A stretch of DNA of 64,000 bases, from the NCBI GenBank assembly GCA_963575745.1, contig CAUYUJ010014206.1, forward strand, positions 1 to 64,000. Direction: 5' to 3'. Under the pieces are notes generated by a model, which was not told the origin of the DNA, searched no databases, and saw only the letters and a program-made list of their open reading frames with translations. The position numbers and the translations under genes are program-made. Positions 43,926-57,400 of the stretch are shown in pieces (position 1 is the first letter of the stretch; each line of letters starts with the position of its first letter). Source of the DNA: Prorocentrum cordatum. Taxonomy: Eukaryota; Sar; Dinophyceae; Prorocentrales; Prorocentraceae.

Positions 43926-46900
43926 TTGCCCTGGAGGAGGAGCTGCGGATGGAAAACCCGCCCACCCCCTCAGACCTTTGACGACCCCAGCCAAGCGCTG
44001 AGGAGCAGAGGACAAAGCGCCGTTGACCTCCACGCTCGGTGGTTGGACGCTACTGGGCACACGAACGCTGACTGGGCGGCCAGCCGGGAGGCGGACGGAC
44101 CCATGTGTGGCCCACGCGTGGCGGACGCCAGGATCACCGGCAGGGGGGGTGCCATGAGGGCCCTACGTCGGCACCTAGTGCGCATTGACGGTCCTTGGCG
44201 CGAGGTCCCCGACCGCGCAGCGCCGAGAACTCCTCGTGAGACCAGCAACCTGGAGCTCCTCATACACCACGCGTGGAGGGGGCACCGCCCAGGCCACCCG
44301 GGCATGCGAGCCGACAGCCCCATGCGTGTGGCTCCAGTAGAAGCCGCCCTCCCTGGACGCTGCTCGGAGCTAGCTACTTCAGCCCCGATCCTCGCTATAC
44401 TGGACCACTCCTGGCTAGTCTGGCCCATCACTGGAGGAGACTATGAAGGGCGTCTGGGAGGCGTTCAACCGGACCCAATACAGGTCCTTGCCTTCCGCTT
44501 TGCGAGCATCGCTCGTGACCCCAGCATAAGGAGGGAGAGACTGGACGCCGCCGACCCCTCATTGACGAAGAGGCAGCTGGCTCGCCTCGAGTACGTTGCC
44601 ATGGTCGCCGCTGCGCACTACTGCGACATAGGCATGGAGCTCACGAGCGGTTTTGACACAGGGTGCTCATGCCTACCAGATACCCTGAAGACGCTGCCCC
44701 CCTGCACAGCAGTGGCCCCAACCGAGCGGACGGGGCGCAGGACCCCGTGGATGATGGGGTCATGGACTATGCGCACAGAGTCCTAATTCACGAGCGCAGA
44801 CAAAACATAGTCCACTTTCCGGACCATGGGGACGTCAGACAGTGGGCCATCACGAGAGGGAACCTCGAACGGGTGGGGAGCGACGTGCGTTCGAGACGAC
44901 AAGCAGGTAGAGGCCCAGTACCATGGATAGAGCCCGCCCTCTCGGGGAAACCCGCCAGCTCCACGGGCGTCCCTGGGGCCCCCATTCAAGGGAGCGACAG
45001 CAGCGACAACGTGTGGCCATGGTCCACACCAGCGCATAGGCTACGGCTGCGGAACTTTTTCTGCCCAGGAGAGAGATGCGATTTCTGCGGCACCTGGATG
45101 CTCCGAGACCCCACTGGGCGAATCTGCATGACTTGTCGCAGGCTGGCCAACCCCTGGAGTTACAACCCAGGGGAGCCGCGAGCAGACGACTTACCTCAGA
45201 GTCATCCAGCAGCAGGCCCTGGCCAGCTTCCCAACAGGCACGCCCTCGACCTCCTGGACACCGCTCTGCTGGTTCAGCTTGTTAGAGCGGGCATGCGGTA
45301 CGCCCCAATCGCAGAGCACCTTTACTCCCCCACCCAGCCTGGCCCCTCCGACTTCACCCCGACCTGGCTCGTGGGTGAACTCCTGGGAGCCTGGAGACAT
45401 ATGGTGGCCCACGCCGCAGGCCTACCTGAAATCTGGGCATACGAAGACACAGGAGCCATCGAGGAAGTCGGGAGCGATTGGCAACTCCGCACAGCGACGA
45501 TCTCGCTGGCCTTACTCTGCTCGGCGCCAGGTTCCTGGGCCCTAAATGTCTGCCAGAGAATGCGGCACGTCATCAGGACCAACCCCCAAGGGCGGCTCGT
45601 TGGTTGGTTCCCTCCGGCTCTCTATCACGGCGGCCCAGACGCGCACTCACCACCATGCCGGAGGCCCCCTCTTTCCAGCAGGACAACCACAGCCGTCTCC
45701 ATAGGGCCGAACACCGTGGTGCACCTGGATGACTTCTGCTGGCTAAGATACACCATCGGCGGGGATCACCTAGATCGCGCTATAAGCGACGCACGAGATG
45801 ATACTGATCTCAGTAGACGCTGGTGGCACAATAGAGATAGCCCGCACTCCCAAGCAGCAGAAGTAATGAGAGGTGCACTACAAGCAGCCGCACGCACCGA
45901 CTGGCGCCCAATACATTCCCAAATTGGACAGGGTACCCCCCTGGGAAACCTCGTCACAGACGCCGTCATCAGGCGACTGGATGCAGACAGCAGGGGCCAG
46001 GACCAAGCGCGTGCCGGGCGTCCTAGTGAGGGGCACGCCCCCATGGATGTGGACAACCCCCGCAACGGCAGGGATAGCCACGCGGACGTGGATGGGGTAG
46101 GAACGAGACCCCCCCCAGAGACCCCCCCCAGTTCTGGTGGAGGGGTTTTCCCAAGCGGAGCGCTCCCAACGAGAGGCATTCATCGATGAGGTGCGGAGGA
46201 TCAGGATGAGGGTTGCCAGCATCTCCGTCATCCCAGGCATGCGGTGGAGCAGAATCTTGATCCCCTTCATATGGGGCACTGCGACCGACAGAGGGCGGAG
46301 CGTGCTCAAGCTGGCCTTCAGGAGCAGCAACATCAGCACCACCATCATCGACCATGCAGCAGCCTGGTGGAGAGCACGGGACGTCAGCTCCTACAGAGAT
46401 GCCCAGCTAGTCCTCGCGTCGGACGCAGACATGGCGTCCAGGGCGGCCGGTGCCACGTTCGAGGCCCCCGAACTAGGCGGCTACATCGCACCCCAGCTCC
46501 AGGAGCGAATGATGCTGCACCTGGATGCAAGCGGTTTCCTTCAGACTGCCATCCTGTCAGGGGATCGGCAGGCAGTAGAGGCTGGAGCGAGGGTCCGAGC
46601 GCAGCTGGCCAGTACCGAGCCGAGGTTAAATCCAAGGAATCACGGGCCTGCGAGCGAAGGCAGGGCTCGCCCTGGAGTTGAGGCCGAAACAGTGGAAGCC
46701 GCAAGCACAACCACGCCCTGGCACGCGGACATAAGACAGATGCTCAATCGGGCAAGCTTCGCTACCCCCCAGGGCAGATTACCACCTGGCAGTGCCAGAG
46801 AAGGGCCCCTGGACAGACTCATACGCACTCTCGACGCCAGACAGCGGGATGAGGAGGGGGCGGGCAGAGGGACCATGCCGGCCCCCGGAGAAAGGACCTC

Positions 46901-47308
46901 TGTCAACGGAGACCAGGCACAGTGCCTGGCACAGAGTATGCTCCTGGAGCACAGGGTAGATCGACAAGCAGGTCCCTGGATCTCGAGAGCCCTGTGGCTC
47001 TGCCTGGCACCGCACTACTTCCCCCTCCTCAGACCAGTGCTGACTGTGCGGGCAGTGGGCTCCCGACCCTACGACGTTCTCTACCGCTGGATGACTAGGA
47101 ATGAAATACATACGCCGGAGGACGTGGTGGCCCGTCTCCGAGGGGACTTCCCAGATGCCGTTTTGGCCCCATACTCCGAACTCGCCAACTTACCAATCCA
47201 GGCCCTCAAATGCCATGCCATCTCAGGGAGGGAGCTAGTCTGACGCACCTCGACGCTAGTGTGTCCGCCAGAGCCCTCATCGAGAGTTTGGGGGATGGCC
47301 TATCCTAA
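43926..47308 (+). pseudogene. Retroelement ORF-b: zinc-ribbon-like protein, frameshifted
   Basis: Three frames follow one another: 43926-44680, 44680-46150 and 46150-47243, with shifts near 44680 and in a C run near 46140; a short tail in a further frame ends at TAA 47306. Near 45055-45150 the motif CPGERCDFCGTW followed by CMTCRR gives two CxxC pairs about 14 residues apart, a zinc-ribbon pattern. The rest is helix-prone with several Trp-rich segments (HHAWRGHRPGHP, WWHNRDSPH) and an APMDVDNP linker also found, as APMEVDGTP, in the next ORF. Gag-like RNA binding is possible; no family is recognised. Confidence 0.45.
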
Positions 47309-47353
47309 CTCAGCCACCCCCCTGGAGACAACGCGAGGCTTCCCCCAGAAAGC

Positions 47354-50300
47354 ATGGACGCCGTGGACGCTCCCCCTTGGGGCCTGGAGGTAGGTACTCC
47401 CCTATGCATGATCTGCAGCGAAGACATCTTAGGTTTCGCGGAAGCCCTGGAGCCTTGCGGCCACCTGTACCACGCCGAATGCCTGAGACAGTGGAGGGTT
47501 AGCCAGCCAGCGCAGGCCCACTCCCACGGAAGATGCTTCCCAGTGAACTGTCCTATTTGCCGCTCCAACGATAGGGGTAGCGTCACCGTAAGGTCGCCAG
47601 GACGAATCAGAGACGCCGACGCTGCCGAGGTGGCGGTGCCACCAGACCTCCTGCAACTCCGCGATGGGACCTTACCCCCACTGCAGCCCATCCTGAGCCT
47701 GCAAGAGTTAGCCGTTGCATTCAGGCACTTGGCCCCGGACCTGGACTGCCTCAGAGCACCAGCACTCTCCATCCGACGACCCCACACATACGTCACGCTT
47801 TCAGACATGCGCAGAATCCACGTGCACGTTACTGAGAGGAGAACCGCTCAGGAGGCACGTCATGCCCCGATGGAGGTGGACGGAACCCCACCTGACGGTG
47901 GAAACGGTGGAAGCGGCATGGACCTTGATGACACTCATGACAGCTCGCAAAGCCTTGGGACCCTGCCTCCACAGCGACCCCTTGGTCCCACTAGTAGGGC
48001 AGATAGGATGCGGCAAGCCCCGCGGATCACTTTCGGAAGATGGGCCCTTCTGCTGGGGCGGGACCCCCCAGAGGATGAACCCAGGAAGAGAGGGCCCGGG
48101 CGGTTCCCGGCGGGGCTGCTTACCGCAGCCGTCTGAGACATCGCAGCCGATCTGGTAATTTCTAGAAGCACGTACATCGGCGAACGGGTAGCGGATGAGA
48201 CTGGAGTCACTTTCGCCCTTGCAGGCCCAGACGCCTGGGAGCAGATCAAAGCAGTAGTCACGGAGCGCAGGAACCAGCCGCAGGGGAACGCAACCCCAAC
48301 AATCCTCGTGGTAGATGCCCTTGCTCAGCAGATGGATGCCGCCCTGACGGCAGCTTCCGTTGCGGGTAGCCCATGCTGTCTCGTCGCCCTGGCCACCGAG
48401 GGAGTGCCATCCCCTGGAGGACCGGATCCGGTCGAGCTCGCGGCCCCGGCAAAAGCGCAGTGGGGATCCCGAGCCGCCAGTAAAATCACCCACCTCGTCC
48501 CGATCGGTCACCCCTACCGAACTGGCAAGCCCAGCCCACCAATGCAGCAGCTCTTTGCCGCTCAATTCGACCTAGCGGGCAGGACACTGCGCGCGATTCT
48601 GCCCCCGTCAATAGTTGTGCACTGGGGAGGGAGGAGCGGGGGCACCTCTGACGCGCTACACACCCTAACCCCTGAGAGCGGCAACGACGGTGTCGTCGCG
48701 CAGATCATGAGGTGGAAGGAGGAGCTAAGACGATCCCATAACGGCACGATCACAGCCGACTGGGTCACCACGAGAGTGCAACTCCCCCGGGACGAACTAC
48801 TACGATACCAGGGACTCGAGATGCTCTTCCATCACTTTCTTCGCTGCAGAGCAGCGAGACCCATGAGCGGTGGAGACGGCATACGTGCCCCCCTGGATAA
48901 CTTGCAGGCGGCAGCTCAAACCACCACACTGGCCCACCAGACGGCGCGTGTCTGGAGAACCCACGAGACAAGTGATTCGGTGCACATCCCAGTTCACCCC
49001 AGGGCGATCTGCATAGCCCACTCCGTTGCCTCCGCAACAGCCGGAGCCATGGGACACAGAGTGGGAATTTGCGGGACGGGGTTTCTTCTGATCTCCACTC
49101 CAGAAAGGATTGCCGCCCCCGTCTTGAGACACCTCCGGGACGAGCTTCCGCGTGTCTTTGGAGACGGTTCCTCCTCCACGGCACTAGGACCGCGCCGCAT
49201 CCTCCTGGAAGGGCCCTGGGATGGAGGACCCTCTTTCGTGCGCTTTTCCGACCCCGAGGATGGCTTCCACCTGCGGTGGAACCTCGCGGACATGGGACAA
49301 ACACGGCCGGAGGACGTTTTGCAAGCCGTAGAGGCCACCGCAGGTCCTGGCACGGTCGAGCAGGTTTCCACCGTTTACGCCTGGTTCCCAGACGGCTCTG
49401 ACTACAGGTACATGACGCCAGTCCGCATGCACCTAGCTGCGGCCGACGCCATGGCGGCAGCCTTTGTGGGCACCAGTTGCATAGTGATCGGAGCCCAGAC
49501 CGTCAGGATCTTCCCTGCCACACCCAGCAGGGACCCCATGCACAGAGCAGCTGCGGCATCCAGGGAGCTACAGGAGCATGTGGACGCGCTGGCCAGTCTC
49601 GGTCCGGCAAGCCCCCAGACGCGCCGTTCAACCCCAAGTCTTCGAGATCACCACGTTCGACAGGCACGGGACGCAGCTCGGAGAAATTCGCCCCCGCAGC
49701 ATGCGCCCTGACGCTTGGCTCCCTGGACACAACACGCTACTGCTCTTCTCTGCCTCGGTTGGCTCTGCGAATGCTCAGTTACTAACCCGACTCTGGCCGC
49801 TCCCGGATGGCCCGGACGGCACCTCGCACCCTGCCAACACCAGAGCTGCCCCACCTATCATCACAGGGGATTGGCTCCGGGATAACGCTAGGGCGATGAG
49901 CAGGAGTGCGCCCAACACGGTACCCAGCGTGTCTCAGGAGAGTGGCCTACGGGACTACGAGACTGTCCTACAGCCTGGAGAATACCTGCTCGCTGCAATA
50001 GCAGCCGGTGGAGCCGCTGAGGTCACCGCGAGCGGTGAAGCTGGTTTCCTTTTCACTTCGGTCCCCACCTGGGTGACGGTACTCCTCCCTGCGGACGCGG
50101 ACATTAGGGCAGCCACGAGAGGTGCGGACAGACCACAAGCCAGACTCAAACTTCAGCTCGCCGCGGGCCCCATTCACGTTGCGCGCCTGGACTCCGCCCC
50201 TGCAGCCACACCAACTCCCGCTTCAGTGGGGCTGAGGGTCAATGCTCCTTCCCAGCAGCCACTTCCTAGACGCGCCTCTGCATCCCTCAACCCGCTCCCT

Positions 50301-50810
50301 GGACCCGCCGGGCCCACTCACTTTCCGGAACTCGCCGAGGTGCTAGTGAGTGCATGCAGGCCGCTCCCGGCCGAGCTGGTGAGAGCCGACGAAGATGCAG
50401 TCCGCATCGCGCGGGGCATGTTGGGTAGATACGCCGCCGTGGCCCCAGAGCAAGCGGTCCACGACATGGCGCGCGGTGTCCAGCGCCGGATCGCCCTAGA
50501 AATCCGCAGGCAACTCGAGGGCCGGCCCATGCAAAGGTACAACTGGGACATGTTCGCCGCAATCTGGCTCCTGCAGCTGGCCAACCCGGGGGGCCTAGAC
50601 CGCGTCCACGTCTGGCAGCTCATCCGAGAGCTTGGGATCCGAGAAGAGGTCACGAGACAGCTCCCCTTCACGCAATGGCTCGCGCCTGAGCCTGACGACA
50701 CTCAGCCCACCAGCCCTGGCTCGAAGTCCCTGGATCCAGAGGCGCAGACGTCGACGCCACCACCGCGCTTTCCATCCCAGAAAACGTCACTAGCGCCCTG
50801 GACGCCCTGA
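47354..50810 (+). pseudogene. Retroelement ORF-c, N-terminal part: RING-H2 finger protein
   Basis: ATG 47354 opens with a RING-H2 pattern: CMIC at about residue 18, CGHLYHAEC at about 35-43, and CPIC about 24 residues later. The frame meets TGA at 48134 but stays open and protein-like on the far side (DIAADLVISRSTYIGERV…TILVVDALAQQM), so the stop looks like a point mutation. It continues to about 49600, shifts one base into the frame ending at 50810, and near 50730 shifts again into the methyltransferase-like frame. RING-H2 fingers usually recruit ubiquitin-conjugating enzymes; whether this one does is unknown. The middle 850 residues match nothing I recognise. Confidence 0.55.
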
Positions 50811-53800
50811 TCAACAGGCTGTCTAACCTACACTGGGAGGAGCGGCAGCGCCACGACCCCGGAAGAGTCACTCGGGGGCGGAGAGGAGTCTCCCAGACCT
50901 CCAGAACAACGGGAGCGGGGGACAGACCAACGGACAACCCTGGTACGAGCCAGCGCAGAAGCCGCAGCCGGGCGAACAACGAGACGGACGCGGCAGGCAC
51001 GCAAGCCGGTGATGCGAGACTACCCGCCACGTCAGGCCCTGGACCGCTAGCCACACCTACAAGCCCTGGGCTCCCCACTTCGGTGACTTCACAGACAAAC
51101 ACAAGCCCCAGCGGTGGTGCTAACGACAGCCCTGCCCTCACCGCGCAGGGAGTGCAACCTCAGACCCAGATGGCGCCACCCGAGCAGAGTACGGCACCAC
51201 CCTCCGTGGCCAGACCGACTGGCGACGGAGTGGCGGACAATGGCGTAGCCCGGGTTGACAGCATCGGCCAAACCCCACCCGGGGCGACTTCTGCGAACCC
51301 TGCGACACCCAGGGAGGGATCGGCTCGGTCACTCGCCCCGGTCCGCGCCACCATGCCGAGCCCGGGCGTAGCTGAAGGCCTCTCCCCGGCTGGCAACTCT
51401 GCAGAAGCTGCGGGACGAAATAGCTCTGACCCCACAGGGCCTCCCGAGAGCCACACAGGCGGGAACATCCCTGGAAGCCTAAGGACCTTTCATGCCGAGG
51501 CAAATGCCAGCACGGAGCAGCGCGTGATTGGGAGCGGCGGAGCCGCGACCCTGGACAGCACAGAAGACGCGCGGTGCACGCCCGCGGCTGCTAGGACTGC
51601 GGGCACGGGGGGCGCAGCGGGCAGCGAGGATGCACCTCCACGGGTCCCCGCGGATGCGGCGACAGCCCAGAGCAGGAGACCGCCGCCAGGCACGGTGCAT
51701 AGTACTTGCAACGACCCCCTGGGGCGAGGAGACACGCCGAGAAGTGGGCCTGAGCTCCCCCCGTGCATGGAGGCGGACTGGAGGCGGGAGTATGAAGCCA
51801 TGGCGCGCACGCTCAGACAGGCACAGGTGCACGCCTCTGACGGCTCAGGTACCCCCCCCTCCGAGGACGAATGGAACCAAGTTCTCAGCGTGATAGCGCG
51901 GGCTGCAGCGATACCCCAGCTGGACAAAACCGTTCGGGACCTGTACCAAGAACTTGGACTTGCTATGCGAATCCCAGACGCCTTCAACGCCTATTGGAAT
52001 ACCCGCCCACCTCCGGGCACGCGCGACCCCGCTGGCAGGAGGATACATTCACGCCAAGCGGCGCTGACCGCTGACGCGGCCTGCGCCCAATTGAGACAAC
52101 TCGCAGGCAGTCCGGCCTCTCGCTCGGACAGCGCGTCGGCACCCGAGGCCCCCTTTCAGAGCCTAACGCCCGCCATGCTCCGCACCATCCTGCGCGCGGG
52201 AGCTGGCGCCCCATTCACCGACGACAGGGACCAGGTTCTGAGCGAGACTGTAGAGGCCTCTCCAAGGAACCTACGCAGAACCGGAAACGCCGCCCGGCGT
52301 GCTGGCACGCCCAGACCTGCGCGTGCCCCGGCCGGGACTGCTGGGAGTACAGCTGACAGCGGGTTGACCAGGCGCGCTCGAAACAGAAACACGACCGGAC
52401 CGCGACCGGTCGAGCCCAGCACCCAGCTTCGCGCTACCGCCGCTGATAGAGCTCGTGGGAGTCCGGCGCACCGGGCCCCCCGAGGTAGGAATGACGGCAC
52501 ACGCAGGACCGCGCTACGAGGTGCGACCCGCCTCAGAGCTGCACGCAACGCAGGCCGGGAAAGGTCCACCCGACCAGGCAGCAGACCTCCCAACCCAAGG
52601 ACTCTGGTCGACCTCTGGGAGCGCCCCCGTGCAGGAGAGGGCCCCCCCACCGGTGTCGCTGGGAGAGGCGTCACAAGACGGGCGTCCAGACCGGCGAGTG
52701 CAGAGGGCGCACGGATCCGCAGACCGCGACCCCGTCCAACCAGTTTCTCACCAGACGAGCCCACTGCCGCCCCCCAGCCTGCCGATGTGCTCCAGCAGGT
52801 ATGGGAGCGACACAGGGACGGGCGAACCGGTCTCTCTCCAGTCGCACCTGCCGACACGACACTCGCTGCGTACCAGATTGCGGGCTTGGACAACACACAG
52901 ATCATCGGCACTCTAAGGACTCTCCAGCAGGACGGCCTTGTCTCCAGCGGTTCCCCCGACGGTACATGGGACGTCTCGGGACACCTTAGGCTCCACCCAA
53001 TCAGTGATCCCAGGCACGGGGACGACTGGACGCACGACTTCACCCAGCAAACAAGAGCACGCATAGTCAACCCTCGACCTGGCCCGAGTGCCGCCGCGGG
53101 ACCAAGTCTTCATCTCGTATCACTCTTCGATGAATGGAGTCTGGCGAGACTTGCGATTGGCGACCTCTTAACCAAAGTCGCCGCGATCACTCGGTTCAGA
53201 TCCTCTGCCTTCGTCGAAATCAACGAGGAAGTGGCAGCTCGAGTCGAGAGGCGCTGGGACCGTGACAGCGCCATGCGCTTTGATGGAGGGCCCCCACACG
53301 TGAGGTTAGGAGCTGATGTATGGGATCTCCTGAGAGGAGACGACCGCCGAAGTCCCTGGACCGACCACCTCAGAACCCTGGATCCCGGAAGCCTATTTGT
53401 CATCACAGCGGGGCTCCCAGGTGCCAGCCTTTCTGCAGCGAGCCAACACGGGGGACTTGACGGACTCGCGGGCTCTCAGGCAGTACACTTCTTCGCCGTG
53501 CCACTCCTATGGAACGCCGCTCGCAGGCTCCGCCCGGATGTACGCGTCATAGTCATAATATGCTGCGAATGCCCAGCCACGATCCTACAGGCGCACAAGC
53601 AGGCAATGTGCGCGGCACTGGGAGAACTCCCCCCAGACTGGGCGGTCCGCCTAGATGCCGCCCCCACAGTCGCCAGCCCGAGGGATCGATTATGGTTCAG
53701 CAACTGCCCTCCCGCGGATGACCTCGTTACGCATCCCCGACTCCCCAGTCCCTGGGAAAGGCGATGGACATACAGACCGGACGGACGCATCCCTCCCTGG

Positions 53801-54457
53801 ACCCAGTCCAAGGCTCTCGCCAACGCCCCGGAGGTAATATTTCCGTGCGGTTACCAGACGCACCCCCTGTGCCTTCTATACAATGGGGACAGCAGCCGCA
53901 GGTGGCTACTCCGCACCCTCGCCGACACCAGGAACGGCATCAATAACATCCTTGAGGAGACTGGAGCCGAACGCAGCTTCCAAGGCTGCACTGAAGGACT
54001 GACGCTCGTCTGTCACGGAAGAGAGCGCGAGAGCCTAGCCAGCGAAGGAAAAGGGAGAGCCTGGGCAGGTTGGCTGCTGGCGCACGGGAGAGAGCACGGG
54101 CTCAGGATCCCATCGCCGGAGGAACGGGCCCGAGCAGCGGGCCTTGGGTCTTACTTTCGGTCCATGGACATTAGAGGAAAGAGACTCTACGACGCCGTGG
54201 GGGCCCACCTTGACCCGAGGTGTCTCCAACGCAGACTTGCGACCGCCATCCTGGAATGGAGCAGGAACGAGAATATCCCCGGCCGTCAGCACGAGGCTCC
54301 GACCGAAAGCCACATTTGGGCTGCATGGAGGCAGGCGCGTAACTTCGCCGACAGAAACTGCCCTTGGGCGCCGCTCGCTGGGAATCCGTGTCCAGATGAC
54401 ATAGTTAGAACCATGCTGCAGCAGCAGCTCCTCGATCAAGGGCTGCCGTTCCCCTAG
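50740..54457 (+). CDS. Retroelement ORF-c, C-terminal part: C5-methyltransferase-like domain
   Basis: The frame is open from about 50740 (TSALDALINRLSNLHWEE); the first ATG-type start is at 51083. About 650 residues of Pro/Ala/Arg-rich linker precede a domain at 53100-54330. It follows the motif order of cytosine-5 DNA methyltransferases: SLFDEWSLARLA (motif I position), VEINEEVAARV (EID position), ITAGLPGASLSAAS then GLDGLAGSQ (motif IV position), CECPATI (ENV position), SPRDRLWFSN (motif VIII) and SPEERARAAGLG...VGAHLDP (motifs IX-X). The catalytic Pro-Cys is replaced by Pro-Gly and the FxGxG loop is degenerate, so base methylation is not expected. Methyltransferase capture by dinoflagellate retrotransposons has been published; this one appears inactive. 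Confidence 0.55.
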
Positions 54458-57400
54458 ACTCGCCTGAAGACCCATGGACGCTTCATCTTGCCCTTGGGTC
54501 TCCCCCGCTCGCGAATCTCGTTCCGGGGGCGAGAACTAGAGCCTGGCAGCTAGCCTGCTCCTCCCTGAGCCGCGCCCTTGCCCTGCACAGTAATTACACC
54601 GTCCGGCGGCCCCGATCCCTCTGGGCCTTCGTACATTCCACCCCCTGGAACAACCCCACTTGGGCGGATCTCTGCGGGGGCCTCTCCCTTCGTGCCCTGG
54701 TCGACGCCATCTCCAACGCCACACAGGCCAGCTCACTCAAAGTGGGCTGCTGGAGCGTCAGGCACCTCAAAAGCACGACGGCTCATAAGAACATGATTAA
54801 ACACGCCTTCTTAACGCAGATGACCACCAACGGTAGGATAGGACTCATACAGGAGACCCACTGGACGGAACACGAGGCGGCCGTCTGGTCCACCATGTTT
54901 CACGCTCGCACGCTCGTCGCCTCTCCAGCCTACAGTGGACCAGCCAGGGGATGCGCTGGCGGAGTGGCGATTATCATTCCGCACGGCACTACACTCCTCC
55001 GGGCAGAAGACCTCGTCCCCGGATGCGCTGTAGCAGCCACCATCAGACGAGGTGACAACACCTACTGCCTAGTCTCGGTGTACCTTCCACCCTCCAGGAA
55101 AGCCGAAACCATTGAGGCCATCAGACAGGCCATCGAAAGGTGGGACGACACCCCTACATACTGGGGGGGGCGACGTCAACATCCAGCTTGACAATCCCAG
55201 GGATGGTGAAACAGACGAGGCTGCGGCCCTCGCCGACCTGCTCTCGCTGTTTGGATCAAGCGTCTGCCACTGCGACGGGCCCACCAGAGTGGACGCGGAC
55301 AATGAATCACATATCGACATCGTTGCGTGCCCTTTTCGACAGCTCGGTGCCTACGGAGTCAGGAAGGTCTGGGAACCCTCGGTCTCCGACCACGCCATCC
55401 TGTACATGGAGCCGCAGGGCGCCCCCAGAACCCGCCGGGACAACGCCATTCGTGCGGGCGACCTACGCCTACTTTCCAGCGAGGCGCACGCTGAATTAAG
55501 GACTCTGTACTCCTTCCTCGAACGCGCATTCGGGATGCCGGACGTCGATCTGACCGGCCTCCCACAACCCGCCGACTGGGTCCGCCCGGCTACCCCTGGT
55601 CAATTCCCAGCCAGCCACTGTGACAACGACGACGGCGAAGGAGAAAGGGAGCAGGAACCCTCCACTCCGCCCCCGGCCCCTAACCCGGGTGATGATCACA
55701 CCGTCCCGCTTCTGCCCGCCCTTCTCTCTCTTGGTCGCCGCGCCATGTCCGCTGCCATACAGGACTGGTGGAGAAAGTGGCGCAGAAGCAAAACCAACCG
55801 CTCGCCAGGGACCCTGCTCGCGGCAGCAGTAAGATCGGACTCCGCGACGCGCCCGGTGGGGGCACTTGCGGCCTGGCTCGCTGAATATGAGTAGGACGGC
55901 AGCGACTTGACACCGCAGCAGGCGGCCCACTGGCTGCGAAGGTGGGACAACGACGCTGCGCAGAGACGCGCCGCCCGCTTCACTCCCGCGCAAAGGGGCC
56001 CCGGAGTTGAGCGCCCCGCTCTCGCCTCCCACTATCGGACGGGAAGAGAAACCTTCGCCAGGACACATGCCATCCTCGGAGTGCGTGACGAAGACGGAAG
56101 TTGGAAGGAGCGCACGAAGGAAGTCGACGATGTCCTATGGCGGAGCCGAAGTCCGATCTGGCAAACCGCCCCTCCTCTCCCCCCTGCAGCGGACAGCATC
56201 CTAAACGAGTACTTCTGGCAAAAGGACACCGGGCATTTCCCACGCTCTCCCAGCCCGCAGTGGGGTAGGATCGCCTCCCTCGTCCTGGGACCTATAGCGG
56301 CAGTGCCCCCGGTGTGGACGGGGAGCCGTGCGAGCTGTGCCATCCCGAAGCGCGCTTTGTTGCCGGACTCCTCGCGCAGGCCTGGTACGCCGCAGAGCTG
56401 AACCCTGAGCTCCTGGACCTGGTCCTAGGCCCCTCTGTCGACCTTCTGGTCTGGATTGGCAAGAAACCGGCCGCTGAGCTCCCCAACGACATGCGCCCCT
56501 TGCAGCTCCCCACTTGCCTTCGAAGACTGCGCGGAGCAACCATAGCCGACTGCCTCGGCCCCGTGATTGAACCCAGGCTTAGCCTCAATCAAGCTGCCAA
56601 GCGCGGAGGGCAATGCGGTCCCAACATCACCACCGCCACCAACCACCTAGCCCTGGATCCCGTCGCCGACGCCGAACCTGGGTCCTCGTGGGCCGCCCTG
56701 CTTGGCGCGCACCAAGAAGCTGTTGACCGGTATATACTGGATGCCGCACGGCACCTAGGCCCTGCCCCGAGCACCGCTGTCCTCTTCTGCGATCAGAACA
56801 AAGCTTTCGAGCGCAAATCCTTGCAATGGATGGGGCAGCTGGCGAGGCGTTGGCAATTCCCGACCTGGCTCCTGCACTCCGTGGATTGCTTCGTCGGCAG
56901 CAGGAGTGTGCGCACCTGCAAAGGCAGGTGCAAGAGCAGAATAAGGAAACTCTTGCGGTCCATCGGAATGGGAGGCACGGCCTCCCCGCTCCTCTGGTGC
57001 CTGGGCTACGACCCTCTCATCAGCGCCCTGGCCGACATCACCGGGGCGGACGATCCGACGTACGTGGATGATCTGGCTGCCCTATTGGGCGCCACCTCCC
57101 AATCACTACGTGCCGGCATCGCTCTGCCCTGGCTCGCAAGAGCGGCAGGGCTCCTCGTCGAAGCCCACAAGTGCAGGGGCATCGAAGCCCCATCCGGAAT
57201 CAACATCAGGCAGCACCTGGACACTGCCCCTGTGGATTTCAGCGACAATGGCACCACCACAACAGTTACAGACCTGCCGGCGGGACTCATCCTGAAAATG
57301 ATAGGGCGAGCAGCCGGCCCCGGAATCGCGGCTCAGTGTACTCCCTGGAGCTGCCCATGCAGTTGCAACTTTAAAACGGCCCTGGTCCCCGCCAGCAGCC

